Shown: positions 1 through 8,779 of the stretch, piece by piece
Position numbering within the stretch: the first letter of the stretch is position 1
How the letters are laid out: the number at the start of each line of letters is the position of its first letter
Program-made: the position numbers and the translations under genes
The notes under the pieces: generated by a model
Databases searched by the model: none
Seen by the model: only the letters and a program-made list of their open reading frames with translations
What the model was told of the DNA's origin: nothing
Assembly (NCBI RefSeq): GCF_032484785.1
Contig: NZ_JAUETR010000001.1
Location: forward strand, 4,715,501 to 4,779,500
Source: Bradyrhizobium sp. SZCCHNS1050
Lineage (GTDB): Bacteria; Pseudomonadota; Alphaproteobacteria; Rhizobiales; Xanthobacteraceae
Length of the DNA stretch: 64,000 nucleotides
Direction: 5' to 3'

Positions 1-212
1 TCGGCGGAGATCAGGAGCCGTCGGGCGGCGGCATTGGCCTGCTCGACCGCCTCGCGGGCGAGCAGCTTGAAGCGCTCCTTGGCGTCCTTGTCCTTGGCCT
101 TGACGGCCATGCCGTTGAAGCGGTCCTTGCGCTTCTTCGCCGCTGCCAGAATGGCCTTGTTCTGCTGCTTGGCCAGTTGCCGGATCACGGCATCAAGATC
201 GGCATCCGCCAT
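1..212 (-). CDS. Small basic hypothetical protein, partial (C-terminus beyond window)
   Basis: An ATG on the minus strand at 212-210 opens a frame that runs off the left edge without a stop, giving at least 70 residues. A GGGGAG-like ribosome binding site lies just upstream. The protein begins MADADLDAVIRQLAKQQNK and is rich in Lys, Ala and Arg with heptad-like spacing, so it is probably a soluble alpha-helical or coiled protein. There is no signal peptide or membrane segment in the visible part. I do not recognise the family. It is transcribed away from the TadG-like gene, so the 213-554 gap should hold both promoters. Confidence 0.6.
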   Translation of the reverse strand, partial: MADADLDAVIRQLAKQQNKAILAAAKKRKDRFNGMAVKAKDKDAKERFKLLAREAVEQANAAARRLLISA

Positions 213-554
213 CGTCGTCCCCAACTCCCCCAGAGAATCAGCGCGCCCCGGCGCTGCAAACCGCGCGGACTATGCAATCGGTGCCGCCGCTTTGCAATCG
301 GGGTACCAGAGGAGGGGTGCCGCGCCGATCAGGGGCGGCGGGCCGATGAGATCCGTCCGGCATTCGATGCCGGGGCCCGCCAAAAAAAAGCGTCCGCATG
401 GCGGTCATGTCGCTCCGAGTGGTGCAACGGCACCGCAGAAAGGCCGCTTACGACAATCGGAAACGCAACGTAACCAATTCTCGGCAATTCCATCAATTCC
501 AATGCAACGCTTGATCCGCAACATTCCCGGCAACATCACCGTGTTCGTTGGAGT
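213..554. other. Divergent intergenic region with nested hairpins
   Basis: There is no convincing gene here. The gap separates divergent genes and should contain their promoters, but I see no clear -35/-10 pair. One compact structure stands out: outer arms GGCGGGCC (337-344) and GGCCCGCC (374-381) enclose a perfect inner hairpin CCGGCAT-TCG-ATGCCGG (357-373). A run of eight A follows. Because T does not follow the stem on the plus strand, it is not an ordinary intrinsic terminator in that direction. Confidence 0.4.
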
Positions 555-1859
555 GTGGCCGTGCTGGCCGGAAATAGATACCTCAGGCTACTGTCGCGGT
601 TCCGTCGCGACCAGAGCGGCAACATCGCGATCATCTTCGCGCTTGCTTTGCTCCCGATCCTCGCCTTCGTCGGCTCGGCGATCGACTATTCGATGGCCGT
701 GCGCGCCAAGGCGAAGCTGTCGGCTTCGATGGACGCCGCGATGCTGGCCGCGACCGGCTACACCGCCATGCGCGGCGCCGCGTCGGACGCCAAGACGGCG
801 GCGACCAACATGTTCAACGGCCAGATGTCGGCGCACAATCTGGCGGCGGACTCGCTGAACATCGATATCAGCGATAGCGTCACCGCGCGGACCGTGACCG
901 GCAGCGCCACCGTGGTGGTCAAGACGGCCTTCATGCACATGTTCGGCTACCCGACCATGACGGTCTCGGCCTCGTCGTCGGCTTCGGCCTCGTTCCCGAC
1001 CTACATGGACTTTTACGTTCTGCTCGACAACTCGCCGTCGCAGGGTCTCGGCGCGACCACGGCCGACATGACGACGCTGCAGAATGCGACGTCCGACAAG
1101 TGCGCCTTCGCCTGCCACGACACCTATACGTCCAGCTCGAAGAAGACGCTGCAGACCAACAGTTATTATTCCATCGCCAAGAAGAAGGGCGTGACGATGC
1201 GCATCGACGTCGTCCGGAGCGCGACGCAGTCGCTCACGGACACGGCGACCGCCAGCCAGGTCGTCAGCAACCAGTACCGCATGGCGGTGTACAGCCTGGG
1301 CAGCGACTGCGGCTCGCTCGGCCTGACGACCATCGCCAGCCTGTCCTCGAGCATGTCCTCGGTGAAATCGTCGGTCGGTTCGCTCGACCTGATGACGATC
1401 CCCTACAGCGGCTACAACAACGACATGTGCAGCGATTTCGACGGTGCGATGTCCGCGATGAACGGCGTCATCCCGACCCAGGGCGATGGCTCGTCGACCA
1501 GCCCGCAGAAATGGCTGTTCTTCGTCTCCGATGGCGTCGCCGACTATTCCTATCCGACCACCTGCAGCAAGACAGTTCTCTCGGGCGGCCGCTGCCAGGA
1601 ACCGCTGAACACGACGACCTGCGATGCGTTGAAGGCTCGTGGCATCAAGATCGCCGTGCTCTACACCACCTATCTCGCGATCACCAACAACAGCTGGTAC
1701 ACGACCTATATCGCGCCATGGCGGGATTCGATCAGCGGCATCATGAAATCGTGCGCCAGCCCGGGCTACTACTACGAGGTCGATTCGAGCGGCAGCATCG
1801 GCGCAGCGCTTACCGCGCTGTTCCAGCAGGCGATCGCATCGGCGCATCTGACCAAATAG
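555..1859 (+). CDS. TadG-like pilus-assembly protein with von Willebrand A domain
   Basis: This 434-residue protein has an N-terminal membrane segment after a basic start, with the DQSGNIAIIFALALLPIL pattern typical of TadE/TadG proteins, which anchor at the inner membrane and support Flp/Tad pili. A von Willebrand A-like domain follows, and the metal-site motif DxSxS is seen as DNSPS near residue 157. The rest is Ser/Thr-rich with several cysteines, suggesting an extracytoplasmic fold with disulfides. No other tad/cpa genes are nearby, so it is an orphan copy. The longest frame starts at GTG 555, but GTG 561 has a GGAG eight bases upstream and is the better start. The pilus link is family inference. 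Confidence 0.75.
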   Translation: MAVLAGNRYLRLLSRFRRDQSGNIAIIFALALLPILAFVGSAIDYSMAVRAKAKLSASMDAAMLAATGYTAMRGAASDAKTAATNMFNGQMSAHNLAADSLNIDISDSVTARTVTGSATVVVKTAFMHMFGYPTMTVSASSSASASFPTYMDFYVLLDNSPSQGLGATTADMTTLQNATSDKCAFACHDTYTSSSKKTLQTNSYYSIAKKKGVTMRIDVVRSATQSLTDTATASQVVSNQYRMAVYSLGSDCGSLGLTTIASLSSSMSSVKSSVGSLDLMTIPYSGYNNDMCSDFDGAMSAMNGVIPTQGDGSSTSPQKWLFFVSDGVADYSYPTTCSKTVLSGGRCQEPLNTTTCDALKARGIKIAVLYTTYLAITNNSWYTTYIAPWRDSISGIMKSCASPGYYYEVDSSGSIGAALTALFQQAIASAHLTK

Positions 1860-1877
1860 GGCAGGTCGTCCAGGCGC

Positions 1878-3998
1878 TCATGCGGGAAGTGCGACGAGCT
1901 GCTCCAGCGTCGCGCCATCCCTGAGCACGGCCAGGATCTCACGGCGCGACAGGAAGCGGATCGCCTGCGTGAACGAGCCGGCCCCCGCGATCCGCGCTTT
2001 GGCGGTGGCGAGGTCGACGTCGATGTCGCCCGGCTCGCGACGCCGAGGCGGCGGCAGGGACGCAACGTGCTGGCGGCAGAGACCGGCGTTCTGGCGCAGT
2101 TCGACCAGCGCCGCCCGGCGATCCGGCCGCAGATTCTCCGCAAGCTGCTTGGCGCGGACCAGCACCGGCGGCGGAGCGCGATCCTCGGGCGTCGTGAACA
2201 GGCGCGCGCCGGTGCTGCGGCCGCCCGTGAGCAGACCGATCGGAATCGACAGCACGAGGCCGGCGATGACCGGCGACATCCAGGCCAGCAGGGGGACGGA
2301 GACAGCATAGGCGCTCGCCGCCATGACCAGGCCGCATACCGTCGGCAGCGCGAATTTGCGAAGGATCTCCTGCCGGCTCACGCCGCCGTCGCTGCGGCGC
2401 TGCACCTGCCAGCCGGCGTCGCGCCCCATCAGGATTTCGATCACGGCGATCGACTGGAAGATCATCATCGAAGGCGCGATCAGGGCCGCGAGCAGCGTTT
2501 CCGCCAGCACGGCGACGCAGAGGCGCAACCCGCCGCCAAAGCCTCGGCGTCGCGTCGGCGTGAACAACGTGACGAGGCAGGCGAGCAGCTTCGGCACCAT
2601 GAGCAGGCCGAGCGTCGCCGCGAAGACCTGGGCGGCGAGCACCGGGTCCTGGGCCGGCCAGGTCGGAAACAGCGCAAAGCCCTTGGGGAAATATTCGGGC
2701 CTGACGAAGTTGGCCTGCAGCGAGATGAGGATGCCGAGCACGAGAAAGGCAAACCACAACGGCGCGGTGACATAGGCGCCGATGCCGATCAGCAGATGCA
2801 GCCGCGACACCCAGTGCAGGCCGCGCGCCGGCAGCACGGCGAGATGCTGCAGATTGCCCTGGCACCAGCGCCGGTCGCGCGCGGCATGATCGATCAGGGA
2901 CGGCGGCACCTCCTCGAAGCTGCCGTCGAGATCGACCGTCATGTAGATTCCCCAGCCGGCGCGGCGCATCAGGGCGGCCTCGATGAAATCGTGGCTCAGG
3001 ATATGTCCGCCGAACGGCTTGCGCCCGGGGAGCTCGGGCAGCGCCGCGTCTTGCGCGAAGGCCGCGACCCGGATGATCGCATTGTGGCCCCAGTAATTGC
3101 CTTCCGCGCCGTACCACCACGCATTGCCGGCCGCGATCATCGGGCCGTACAGCCGGCTCGCGAACTGCTGCAGCCGCGCGAACAGGCTGGTGCCGTTGAC
3201 GATCACGGGCAGGGTCTGGATCAGCGCCGCCTGCGGCGCGTTCTCCATGGCATGGGCCAGCCGGACCACGGTCGCGCCGCTCATCAGGCTGTCGGCATCA
3301 AGAATGATCATATAGTCGTAGGCCGCGCCGAAGCGCTGCACCCAGTCGGCGATGTTGCCGGACTTGCGGGCGACATTGTCGGCCCGGTGGCGGTAGAACA
3401 CCCGATCTGTGCCGCAGGATTGGCGCAGATCGACGAACGCAGCCTCTTCGCCGATCCAGATGTCGGGATCGGTGGTGTCGCTGAGCAGAAACCAGTCGAA
3501 GCGCTCGGCCTGTCCCGTCCCGGCGACCGATTCGATCATGGCGCGCAGCCGCACCATCACCGCGTCCGGATCCTCATTGTAGGTCGGCAGCAGCATGGCT
3601 GTGCGGCCGGACAAAGAGGGCAGGGGACCGTCGATGTCGATCGCGATCGTATCGCGCCGCCGCCCCAGCAGGGCGCAGAAGCCGGCCAGCGCGCAAACGA
3701 AGGCAAAGGCGATCCACGCGAGCAGGATCGAGAACAGCACGAGTACCATGCCTTCCAGCACGGTCACGCCACCGACCTCGACGACCTCGTACATCTTGTA
3801 GCAGCCCGCCAGCGTCAGCGCCGCGGTGCCGGCGAAGATGAGAGCGCGCCGGAATGCGATGCGGCCGCCGCTCGTGATGGCACGTCGGCCGGGCGCGGCA
3901 TGATTGAGTGGCGACGGCACCATCGCGAGCGGCGCCTCGGCCGGGAGAAAGCTCGCGTCGCTAGCCTCATAGGTCGGACGCGGCTGCGCTGCGGTCAT
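1878..3998 (-). CDS. opgH: Membrane glucosyltransferase OpgH (osmoregulated periplasmic glucan synthesis)
   Basis: This is a GT2-family inner-membrane glucosyltransferase of about 706 residues that polymerises UDP-glucose into the backbone of osmoregulated periplasmic glucans. Visible features are two N-terminal membrane segments, LLPTYNEDP at the start of the catalytic domain, the DAD metal motif (DADSLMSG), LSHDFIEAALMRRAGW, and the R-x-x-R-W block RDRRWCQGNLQH, followed by several C-terminal membrane helices. Its start overlaps the opgG stop as ATGA (3998-3995), so the two are translationally coupled. A second in-frame ATG at 4007 is possible. The length fits alphaproteobacterial OpgH, which lacks the long N-terminal extension of the E. 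coli protein. Confidence 0.92.
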   Translation of the reverse strand: MTAAQPRPTYEASDASFLPAEAPLAMVPSPLNHAAPGRRAITSGGRIAFRRALIFAGTAALTLAGCYKMYEVVEVGGVTVLEGMVLVLFSILLAWIAFAFVCALAGFCALLGRRRDTIAIDIDGPLPSLSGRTAMLLPTYNEDPDAVMVRLRAMIESVAGTGQAERFDWFLLSDTTDPDIWIGEEAAFVDLRQSCGTDRVFYRHRADNVARKSGNIADWVQRFGAAYDYMIILDADSLMSGATVVRLAHAMENAPQAALIQTLPVIVNGTSLFARLQQFASRLYGPMIAAGNAWWYGAEGNYWGHNAIIRVAAFAQDAALPELPGRKPFGGHILSHDFIEAALMRRAGWGIYMTVDLDGSFEEVPPSLIDHAARDRRWCQGNLQHLAVLPARGLHWVSRLHLLIGIGAYVTAPLWFAFLVLGILISLQANFVRPEYFPKGFALFPTWPAQDPVLAAQVFAATLGLLMVPKLLACLVTLFTPTRRRGFGGGLRLCVAVLAETLLAALIAPSMMIFQSIAVIEILMGRDAGWQVQRRSDGGVSRQEILRKFALPTVCGLVMAASAYAVSVPLLAWMSPVIAGLVLSIPIGLLTGGRSTGARLFTTPEDRAPPPVLVRAKQLAENLRPDRRAALVELRQNAGLCRQHVASLPPPRRREPGDIDVDLATAKARIAGAGSFTQAIRFLSRREILAVLRDGATLEQLVALPA

Positions 3999-5539
3999 GG
4001 CGTCCATCGATAGACCCAGGTTTCGGATACGGGCTTGTCGTTGGCAACCAGTTCGGCCCTGAGCTCGACCGGCGCATCGCCGACCGCGCATTGGAAGCTG
4101 AGCCGCCAACCTTGCGTCTCCGGGTTCGGCTGCGCGACGATGTTCGTCACCTCGGATTTCGCCGCGCTGACCACGCCCTTGACGATGTTCGGATCGAGGC
4201 TCTTCAAGGCGTCGCCTTGGAGCTCGAGAACGAACAGCCGGCCTTCGCCGCGGGTGGCCACGCCAGTGCGCGTGAAGCGCGCCAGCGTATTCGGCTTCGG
4301 CACATCGGGCCCCCAATGCAGGCGATAGGTCATGTTGTGCTCGCCCTTGGCCGCGAGCGGCGTCTTCGGCCGCCAGAAGGCGGCGATGTTGTCGTGGATT
4401 TCCTGGTTGGTGGGGATCTCGAACAGCACCACCGCGCCGTCACCCCAGTCGCCGATCGGCTCGATCCACAGGCTCGGCCGCCGTTCGAAATGCGATTCGA
4501 GATCCTGATAGGCGGTGTATGTCCGTTCCCGCTGCATCAGGCCGAAGCCGCGCGGATTGAGGTCGTTGAACACGCTGACCTGCAGGTCGCGCGGATTGCT
4601 CAGGGGGCGCCACAACTGCTCGCCCTTGCCGTTGAACATCGCAAGCCCGTCGGAATCGTGCACGGCGGGGCGGAAATCGTCGACGTCGTTGCGGTCGTTG
4701 GGTCCGAAGAAGAACATGCTGGTCATCGGCGCCAGTCCGGCGTGAGCGATCTCGACGCGCGGATACAGCGATGCCTCGACGTCGAATACGGTGGTCTCGC
4801 CAGGGCGGATCGTGAACCGGTAGGAGCCCGTCGCGCTCTTGCTGTCGAGCAGCGCATGCACCACCATTGCGGTGGCGCCTTGCGTCGGCTTCTCCAGCCA
4901 GAACGCCTTGAACACCGGAAACTCCTCGCCCTTGGCCTCGCCGGTGTCGATCGAGAGCCCGCGCGCCGACAGTCCGTAAATCTCGCCCTTGGCGACGGCG
5001 CGAAAATAGCTCGCGCCGAGGAACACACAGACCTCGTCGTAGTAGTCCGGCCGGTTCATCGGCGCGTGGACGCGGAAGCCGGCAAAGCCGAGATCGGCCG
5101 CCGGGAAGGCCGGGACTTGCTGACCGAATGCAAAGTCCTCGGGTCGATAGGCCACGGGGCTGGCTTTGCCGTCCGCAACCTCATAGATCTCGACCCGGTC
5201 CTTGTAGATCGAGCCGCGATGGAAGAACTGCGCCTGGAACGGCAGGTTCTCACTGCGCCACAGCGCATGGTCCGGCAAGAACCGAATCGAGCGGTAGGCG
5301 TCGTAGTTCAGCTTCGCCAGCGCGTCCGGCAGCTTGTCATCCGGCGCAGCGTAGGGCTTGGCGGCGAGATTGCGCGCGAGGTCGCGCACATAGGCCGCAT
5401 TGAACGGCTGCGCCGCAGGCGGCGCGGCTGATGCGCTCCGCGTCAAGGATGCGGCGACCGGGATCGCAGCCGCAGATTGAATGAACTGACGGCGATTCAA
5501 CTTATTCTCGCTTTGCTGCATGGAACTGCGGAGCAACAT
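3995..5539 (-). CDS. opgG: Glucan biosynthesis protein OpgG/OpgD family, Tat-exported
   Basis: This is a periplasmic OpgG/MdoG-type glucan biosynthesis protein of about 514 residues. The N-terminus carries a twin-arginine signal (NRRQFIQ, then a short hydrophobic stretch and an Ala-rich cleavage region), implying export by Tat as for OpgD. The mature protein has OpgG-family sequences such as DDKLPDALAKLNYDAYRSI and LWIEPIGDWGDGAVVLFEIP. It is the first gene of the opgG-opgH operon and overlaps opgH by four bases. ATG 5539 and ATG 5521 are both possible starts, and neither has a strong ribosome binding site. The Tat motif favours a start close to these rather than the longer open frame reaching 5734. 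Confidence 0.9.
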   Translation of the reverse strand: MLLRSSMQQSENKLNRRQFIQSAAAIPVAASLTRSASAAPPAAQPFNAAYVRDLARNLAAKPYAAPDDKLPDALAKLNYDAYRSIRFLPDHALWRSENLPFQAQFFHRGSIYKDRVEIYEVADGKASPVAYRPEDFAFGQQVPAFPAADLGFAGFRVHAPMNRPDYYDEVCVFLGASYFRAVAKGEIYGLSARGLSIDTGEAKGEEFPVFKAFWLEKPTQGATAMVVHALLDSKSATGSYRFTIRPGETTVFDVEASLYPRVEIAHAGLAPMTSMFFFGPNDRNDVDDFRPAVHDSDGLAMFNGKGEQLWRPLSNPRDLQVSVFNDLNPRGFGLMQRERTYTAYQDLESHFERRPSLWIEPIGDWGDGAVVLFEIPTNQEIHDNIAAFWRPKTPLAAKGEHNMTYRLHWGPDVPKPNTLARFTRTGVATRGEGRLFVLELQGDALKSLDPNIVKGVVSAAKSEVTNIVAQPNPETQGWRLSFQCAVGDAPVELRAELVANDKPVSETWVYRWTP

Positions 5540-6088
5540 TTCTGAAGGCGTCGGGTTCCATCGGAAGTCAACGAGAGGGGGCTGCTTTGGAGTCCCTTCC
5601 TGCTGAACGCGCCACCGGCGATCCCGCCGGCGCGTGCAGATCATGGGCGCGCCGTTCTGAACGCAACGTGAGCGACGGACCTGCGTGACAAACTTGGAGC
5701 CGAGACGTGAACATTCGACCTGCTCGCCAGCCACGGCAATTTCGCTTCTCGTGGCTTACGCTGGAAGGCTTGGGGCTGCATCCGGGGCCGGGCCGCCGGT
5801 CTTCCACGTCGTGGAATCGCAGACAGCAGCTGCCGCAATGCCGACGACTGTTGCGCTCCGCGGCACGATTGTTGACTTATCGCAATTAAGGAATCCGGCC
5901 GAGGCTCTACCAGTCGATTGGTCTGCAGCAGCCGATCCAGGCGGGGAGGATGACTGGTCACCCGAAAGGACGTCAAAGTCAGTCGGGCATTCCAGGGTTA
6001 TGCACAGGATCGAACGAACGTCGGCGACAAAAATCGTATTGGCTCCCGGGTCGGCAATGTCGCACACAATCACTTGGAAGGGATTTGA
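5540..6088. other. Intergenic region between opgG and arsA
   Basis: This is 549 bases between divergent genes. I find no reading frame with coding character, no tRNA-like fold, and no clear ArsR-type palindrome in front of arsA. Base composition is visibly less GC-rich than in the flanking genes, with several T/A tracts, and this continues into arsA. That would fit DNA of different origin, but it is only an impression from reading. Confidence 0.35.
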
Positions 6089-7858
6089 ATGCTTCGATTG
6101 CGTGCGCTGAACGCTCCGACGCCATTTCTCTTTTTCACTGGCAAGGGCGGTGTGGGCAAGACGTCGCTCGCTTGTGCGACCGCCATCAGTCTCGCGGACC
6201 GTGGGTTGCGTGTCCTTCTGGTCAGCACCGATCCTGCGTCGAACCTCGACGAGATGTTGGAAGTTGAACTAACTGACAGTCCAGTGCCGGTGCCGAACGC
6301 GGCAGGGCTCTTCGCGATGAATATCGACCCTGAGACCGCAGCCGAGAGCTACCGAGCTCGCGTGCTTGAACAGCTCGAGCCCACGGTGACCGATCAGGAG
6401 AGATCGACCATACGCGAGCAGCTTTCCGGCGCATGCACCACCGAGATTGCCGCATTCGACGAGTTCGTCGGATTGCTCGACGGAGACAGAGCGGGTTACG
6501 ACCATATCATCTTCGATACGGCCCCGACCGGCCACACCCTGCGGCTCCTGAGCCTGCCGAAGGCTTGGACCGGTTTTCTGAAGGACAACAGCCGCGGCGC
6601 CTCCTGCCTCGGCCCGCATTCCGGTTTGAAGATGCAGGAGGATCGTTTTCGACAAGCGCTTCAGGCGCTGAGCGATCCGAGGCGGACGACCGTGGTCCTG
6701 GTGACCCGCGCCGACCGGAGCGCAATCCGGGAGGCGGCGCGAACGTCGAGCGAACTTGATGGGCTCAATCTCACCAATCAGACGCTCGCCGTGAACGGAC
6801 GCTTTCACGCCACTGACCCTACTGACGCGGTCGCAAGTTCACTCGAGCGGGATCAGGATGAGGCTCTCGCCTCGATGCCGGACTCGCTGCGTAAGCTGCC
6901 GCGGGACGAAATCCCACTGGTTGGGTTCGACATTGTGGGTCTCGCGGCGCTCAGGGCAGTGTTGTCGTCGTCCGGTCCACGGCTTGAGACGTCGACTGGC
7001 GAACAAGTTGGAGTGCCGGTTGACGTGCAGGGACTCGACCGTCTGGTCGATGACATCGCTCACCGCAATCGCGGCCTCATCATGGTCATGGGTAAGGGCG
7101 GCGTCGGGAAGACGACGATTGCGGCTGCCATCGCTGTCGGCCTCGCGAGGCGCGGGCATGCCGTCCACCTCAGCACGACCGATCCAGCGGCCCACGTCAC
7201 GGATGTCGTTGACGCCGCGAGCCCAGGGCTGACGGTGGACCGGATCGATCCTCGGCGCGAGACGGAGCGCTATGTCGCGAAAATACTAGCGAGCCGCGGC
7301 CGCGACCTGGATGAGCAGGGCAAGGCGCTCCTGCTTGAGGACCTGGCTTCGCCCTGCACGGAGGAAGTCGCCGTTTTCCATGCCTTCTCGCACGTGGTTG
7401 CGGAGGCTCGGAGCGCCTTTGTGGTGCTCGATACGGCGCCGACCGGTCATACCCTGCTCCTACTCGATGCGACCGGGGCCTATCATCGCCAGTTGACGAG
7501 CCAATTGGAGCCGGGCGGTGCCGGCCGGGTGATCACGCCGCTGATGCGGTTGCAGGATTCCACCTACACGCAGATCATCCTGGTGACCCTGCCGGAAACG
7601 ACGCCCGTTTCGGAGGCCGCCGCTCTCCAGGAGGACCTGCGGCGCGCCGGCATCGAGCCGTTCGGTTGGGTGATCAACAAATGCCTCGCCGCCTCCGGAA
7701 CTCGCGATCCCCTGCTGCGGGCGCGGATTGCCAGAGAGCGGATGCAGATCGCTCGTGTTCAGGACGGCTTGGCCAAGCGCGCTTTCATCATGGCGTGGCG
7801 AAGCAAGCCTCCCATCGGCATCGAGGAGCTGGAGACGTTATCGATGCCGAGTTCTTGA
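6089..7858 (+). CDS. arsA: Arsenical pump-driving ATPase ArsA (two-domain)
   Basis: This is a 589-residue soluble ATPase with two homologous halves, each with a complete signature Walker A: GKGGVGKTS near residues 18-26 and GKGGVGKTT near 335-343. Each half also has a DTAPTGHT block. In characterised ArsA the protein couples ATP hydrolysis to the ArsB pump to expel As(III)/Sb(III). All three metalloid-binding cysteines of E. coli ArsA have counterparts: Cys116 (SGACTTEIAAFDEF), Cys173 (GASCLGP) and Cys423 (SPCTEEVAVF). The length matches the family. Unusually, no arsB, acr3, arsD, arsC or arsR gene is in the window. The divergent neighbour is opgG, and the downstream DNA is repeat-rich. A partner pump would have to be encoded elsewhere. 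Confidence 0.93.
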   Translation: MLRLRALNAPTPFLFFTGKGGVGKTSLACATAISLADRGLRVLLVSTDPASNLDEMLEVELTDSPVPVPNAAGLFAMNIDPETAAESYRARVLEQLEPTVTDQERSTIREQLSGACTTEIAAFDEFVGLLDGDRAGYDHIIFDTAPTGHTLRLLSLPKAWTGFLKDNSRGASCLGPHSGLKMQEDRFRQALQALSDPRRTTVVLVTRADRSAIREAARTSSELDGLNLTNQTLAVNGRFHATDPTDAVASSLERDQDEALASMPDSLRKLPRDEIPLVGFDIVGLAALRAVLSSSGPRLETSTGEQVGVPVDVQGLDRLVDDIAHRNRGLIMVMGKGGVGKTTIAAAIAVGLARRGHAVHLSTTDPAAHVTDVVDAASPGLTVDRIDPRRETERYVAKILASRGRDLDEQGKALLLEDLASPCTEEVAVFHAFSHVVAEARSAFVVLDTAPTGHTLLLLDATGAYHRQLTSQLEPGGAGRVITPLMRLQDSTYTQIILVTLPETTPVSEAAALQEDLRRAGIEPFGWVINKCLAASGTRDPLLRARIARERMQIARVQDGLAKRAFIMAWRSKPPIGIEELETLSMPSS

Positions 7859-8104
7859 TCACGTTCAGCTCGATCGCGATCTGGTCTCCCCCTATCGGGA
7901 TCACGTCTTCATTGCCCGATCGCAGGATATGGCGAGATCAGGGGCCGAGTTTGTTGCGGTCGTTGCGACGCAGCGACGGCGAAAATCCCCGCCCGCCCGT
8001 CGGGCAAATCGGCCGCTCAGTTTTGTTGGATTCGCGGCGCGCGCTCTCCTCTCATGGCCTGTCGAGCTGTCAATTCTATGTGCGCCGATGGACTGATTTC
8101 GTCA

Positions 8105-8554
8105 GCCAGTTCAGCTGGATCACTCGTGTCCAGTCCCATCGGCAAAAATATTCTTGTTTCCATTTTTCAGAATTTGATGTTCACTCCGCTCGTCCCGCCT
8201 CGATCTGAGGGGCGTATCGCGGTCGTCACGAACGTGGGGTGCGGGATGCGATGGGCGTATCGAACCGCAGCGCGAGCGATCGTGCCGACGAACGGTTTGA
8301 TGCGCACGATCAAGCCGTGTGGTCCTGATCTCCCGGTGCTGAGATCAAGTTCGCGCCGACGATGGCGCTGATGACAGGGGCAAGACAGCCGGTCCCTGGG
8401 GAGAGCACGGAGTAAGCCGTAAAGCCATCGCGCAGGGAAGGCCGGGATGTCCCAGCCGAACCTGTGGTTCCTGCCCCGTGCATTTCTTTCGCACGGGGGC
8501 CATGGGGGCGGCGAGCTCCCGGTCTTCCCTGCGCCCTCTGTATTCAAGGGGGCA
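8105..8554 (+). repeat. Dispersed 450-base repeat, copy A, with terminal hairpins
   Basis: This non-coding stretch has a same-orientation relative at about 51050-51502. Shared blocks in the same order include CAAAAATATTC / CAAAAAATATTC, AGGGGCGTATCGCG, a GATGCG-GGGCGT stretch, GGGGCAAGACAGCC and CATCGCGCAGGGAAGGCCGG. The right end folds: outer arms 8430-8447 and 8517-8534 (18 bases, one G-T pair) enclose an inner hairpin CCCCGTGC (8474-8481) with GCACGGGG (8491-8498), and a small GCCCTC...GGGGC hairpin follows. I recall similar sequences being common in Bradyrhizobium genomes. No function can be read from the sequence. Confidence 0.8.
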
Positions 8555-8613
8555 AACGAACAGCAAAGCTCGGGCGCCGATGCGCCGCGAGAAGGTGATC
8601 TTATGTCTCTCCA

Positions 8614-8696
8614 CGTCATTGCGAGGCGCCCTTGCGCCGAAGCAATCCAGGGCTCAGCGCGCGACTCTGGATTGCTTCGCTTCGCTCGCAATGACG
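8614..8696. repeat. Palindromic intergenic repeat of the GTCATTGCGAG family, copy 1
   Basis: An imperfect inverted repeat begins CGTCATTGCGAG and ends CTCGCAATGACG, with internal GAAGCAATCC / GGATTGCTTC arms. Relatives occur at 20771-20852 and 54252-54335 in this window. Elements of this form are frequent between genes in alphaproteobacteria. It sits just downstream of the ScfR gene. Confidence 0.85.
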
Positions 8697-8721
8697 CAGA
8701 GAGAGGAGCTGCAAACTCGGT

Positions 8722-8760
8722 GTCATTCCGGGGCGCGGCTCGCGCAAGCCCCGGAATGAC
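8722..8760. repeat. Short perfect palindromic repeat (GTCATTCCGGGGC type)
   Basis: Thirteen-base perfect arms, GTCATTCCGGGGC and GCCCCGGAATGAC, are separated by a 13-base loop. It is a different palindrome family from the one 25 bases to its left. Lying 19 bases past the stop of the ScfR gene, it could stabilise or end that transcript, although no T tract follows on the minus strand. Confidence 0.7.
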
Positions 8761-8779
8761 GCGGAGGAGAGCGTTGGCT

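Noticed and set aside
588..1847. Minus-strand frame of about 420 codons over the TadG-like gene.
   Set aside because: Arg/Gly/Ala-rich antisense frame; the plus-strand product has a recognisable TadG N-terminus and DxSxS motif.
5540..6088. Search for an ArsR operator or small ars gene in front of arsA.
   Set aside because: No ArsR-like palindrome and no frame with ars-family sequence was found.
8105..8554. Possible coding sequence inside the 450-base repeat.
   Set aside because: Frames are short, differ between the two copies and are interrupted; shared sequence follows hairpins rather than codons.
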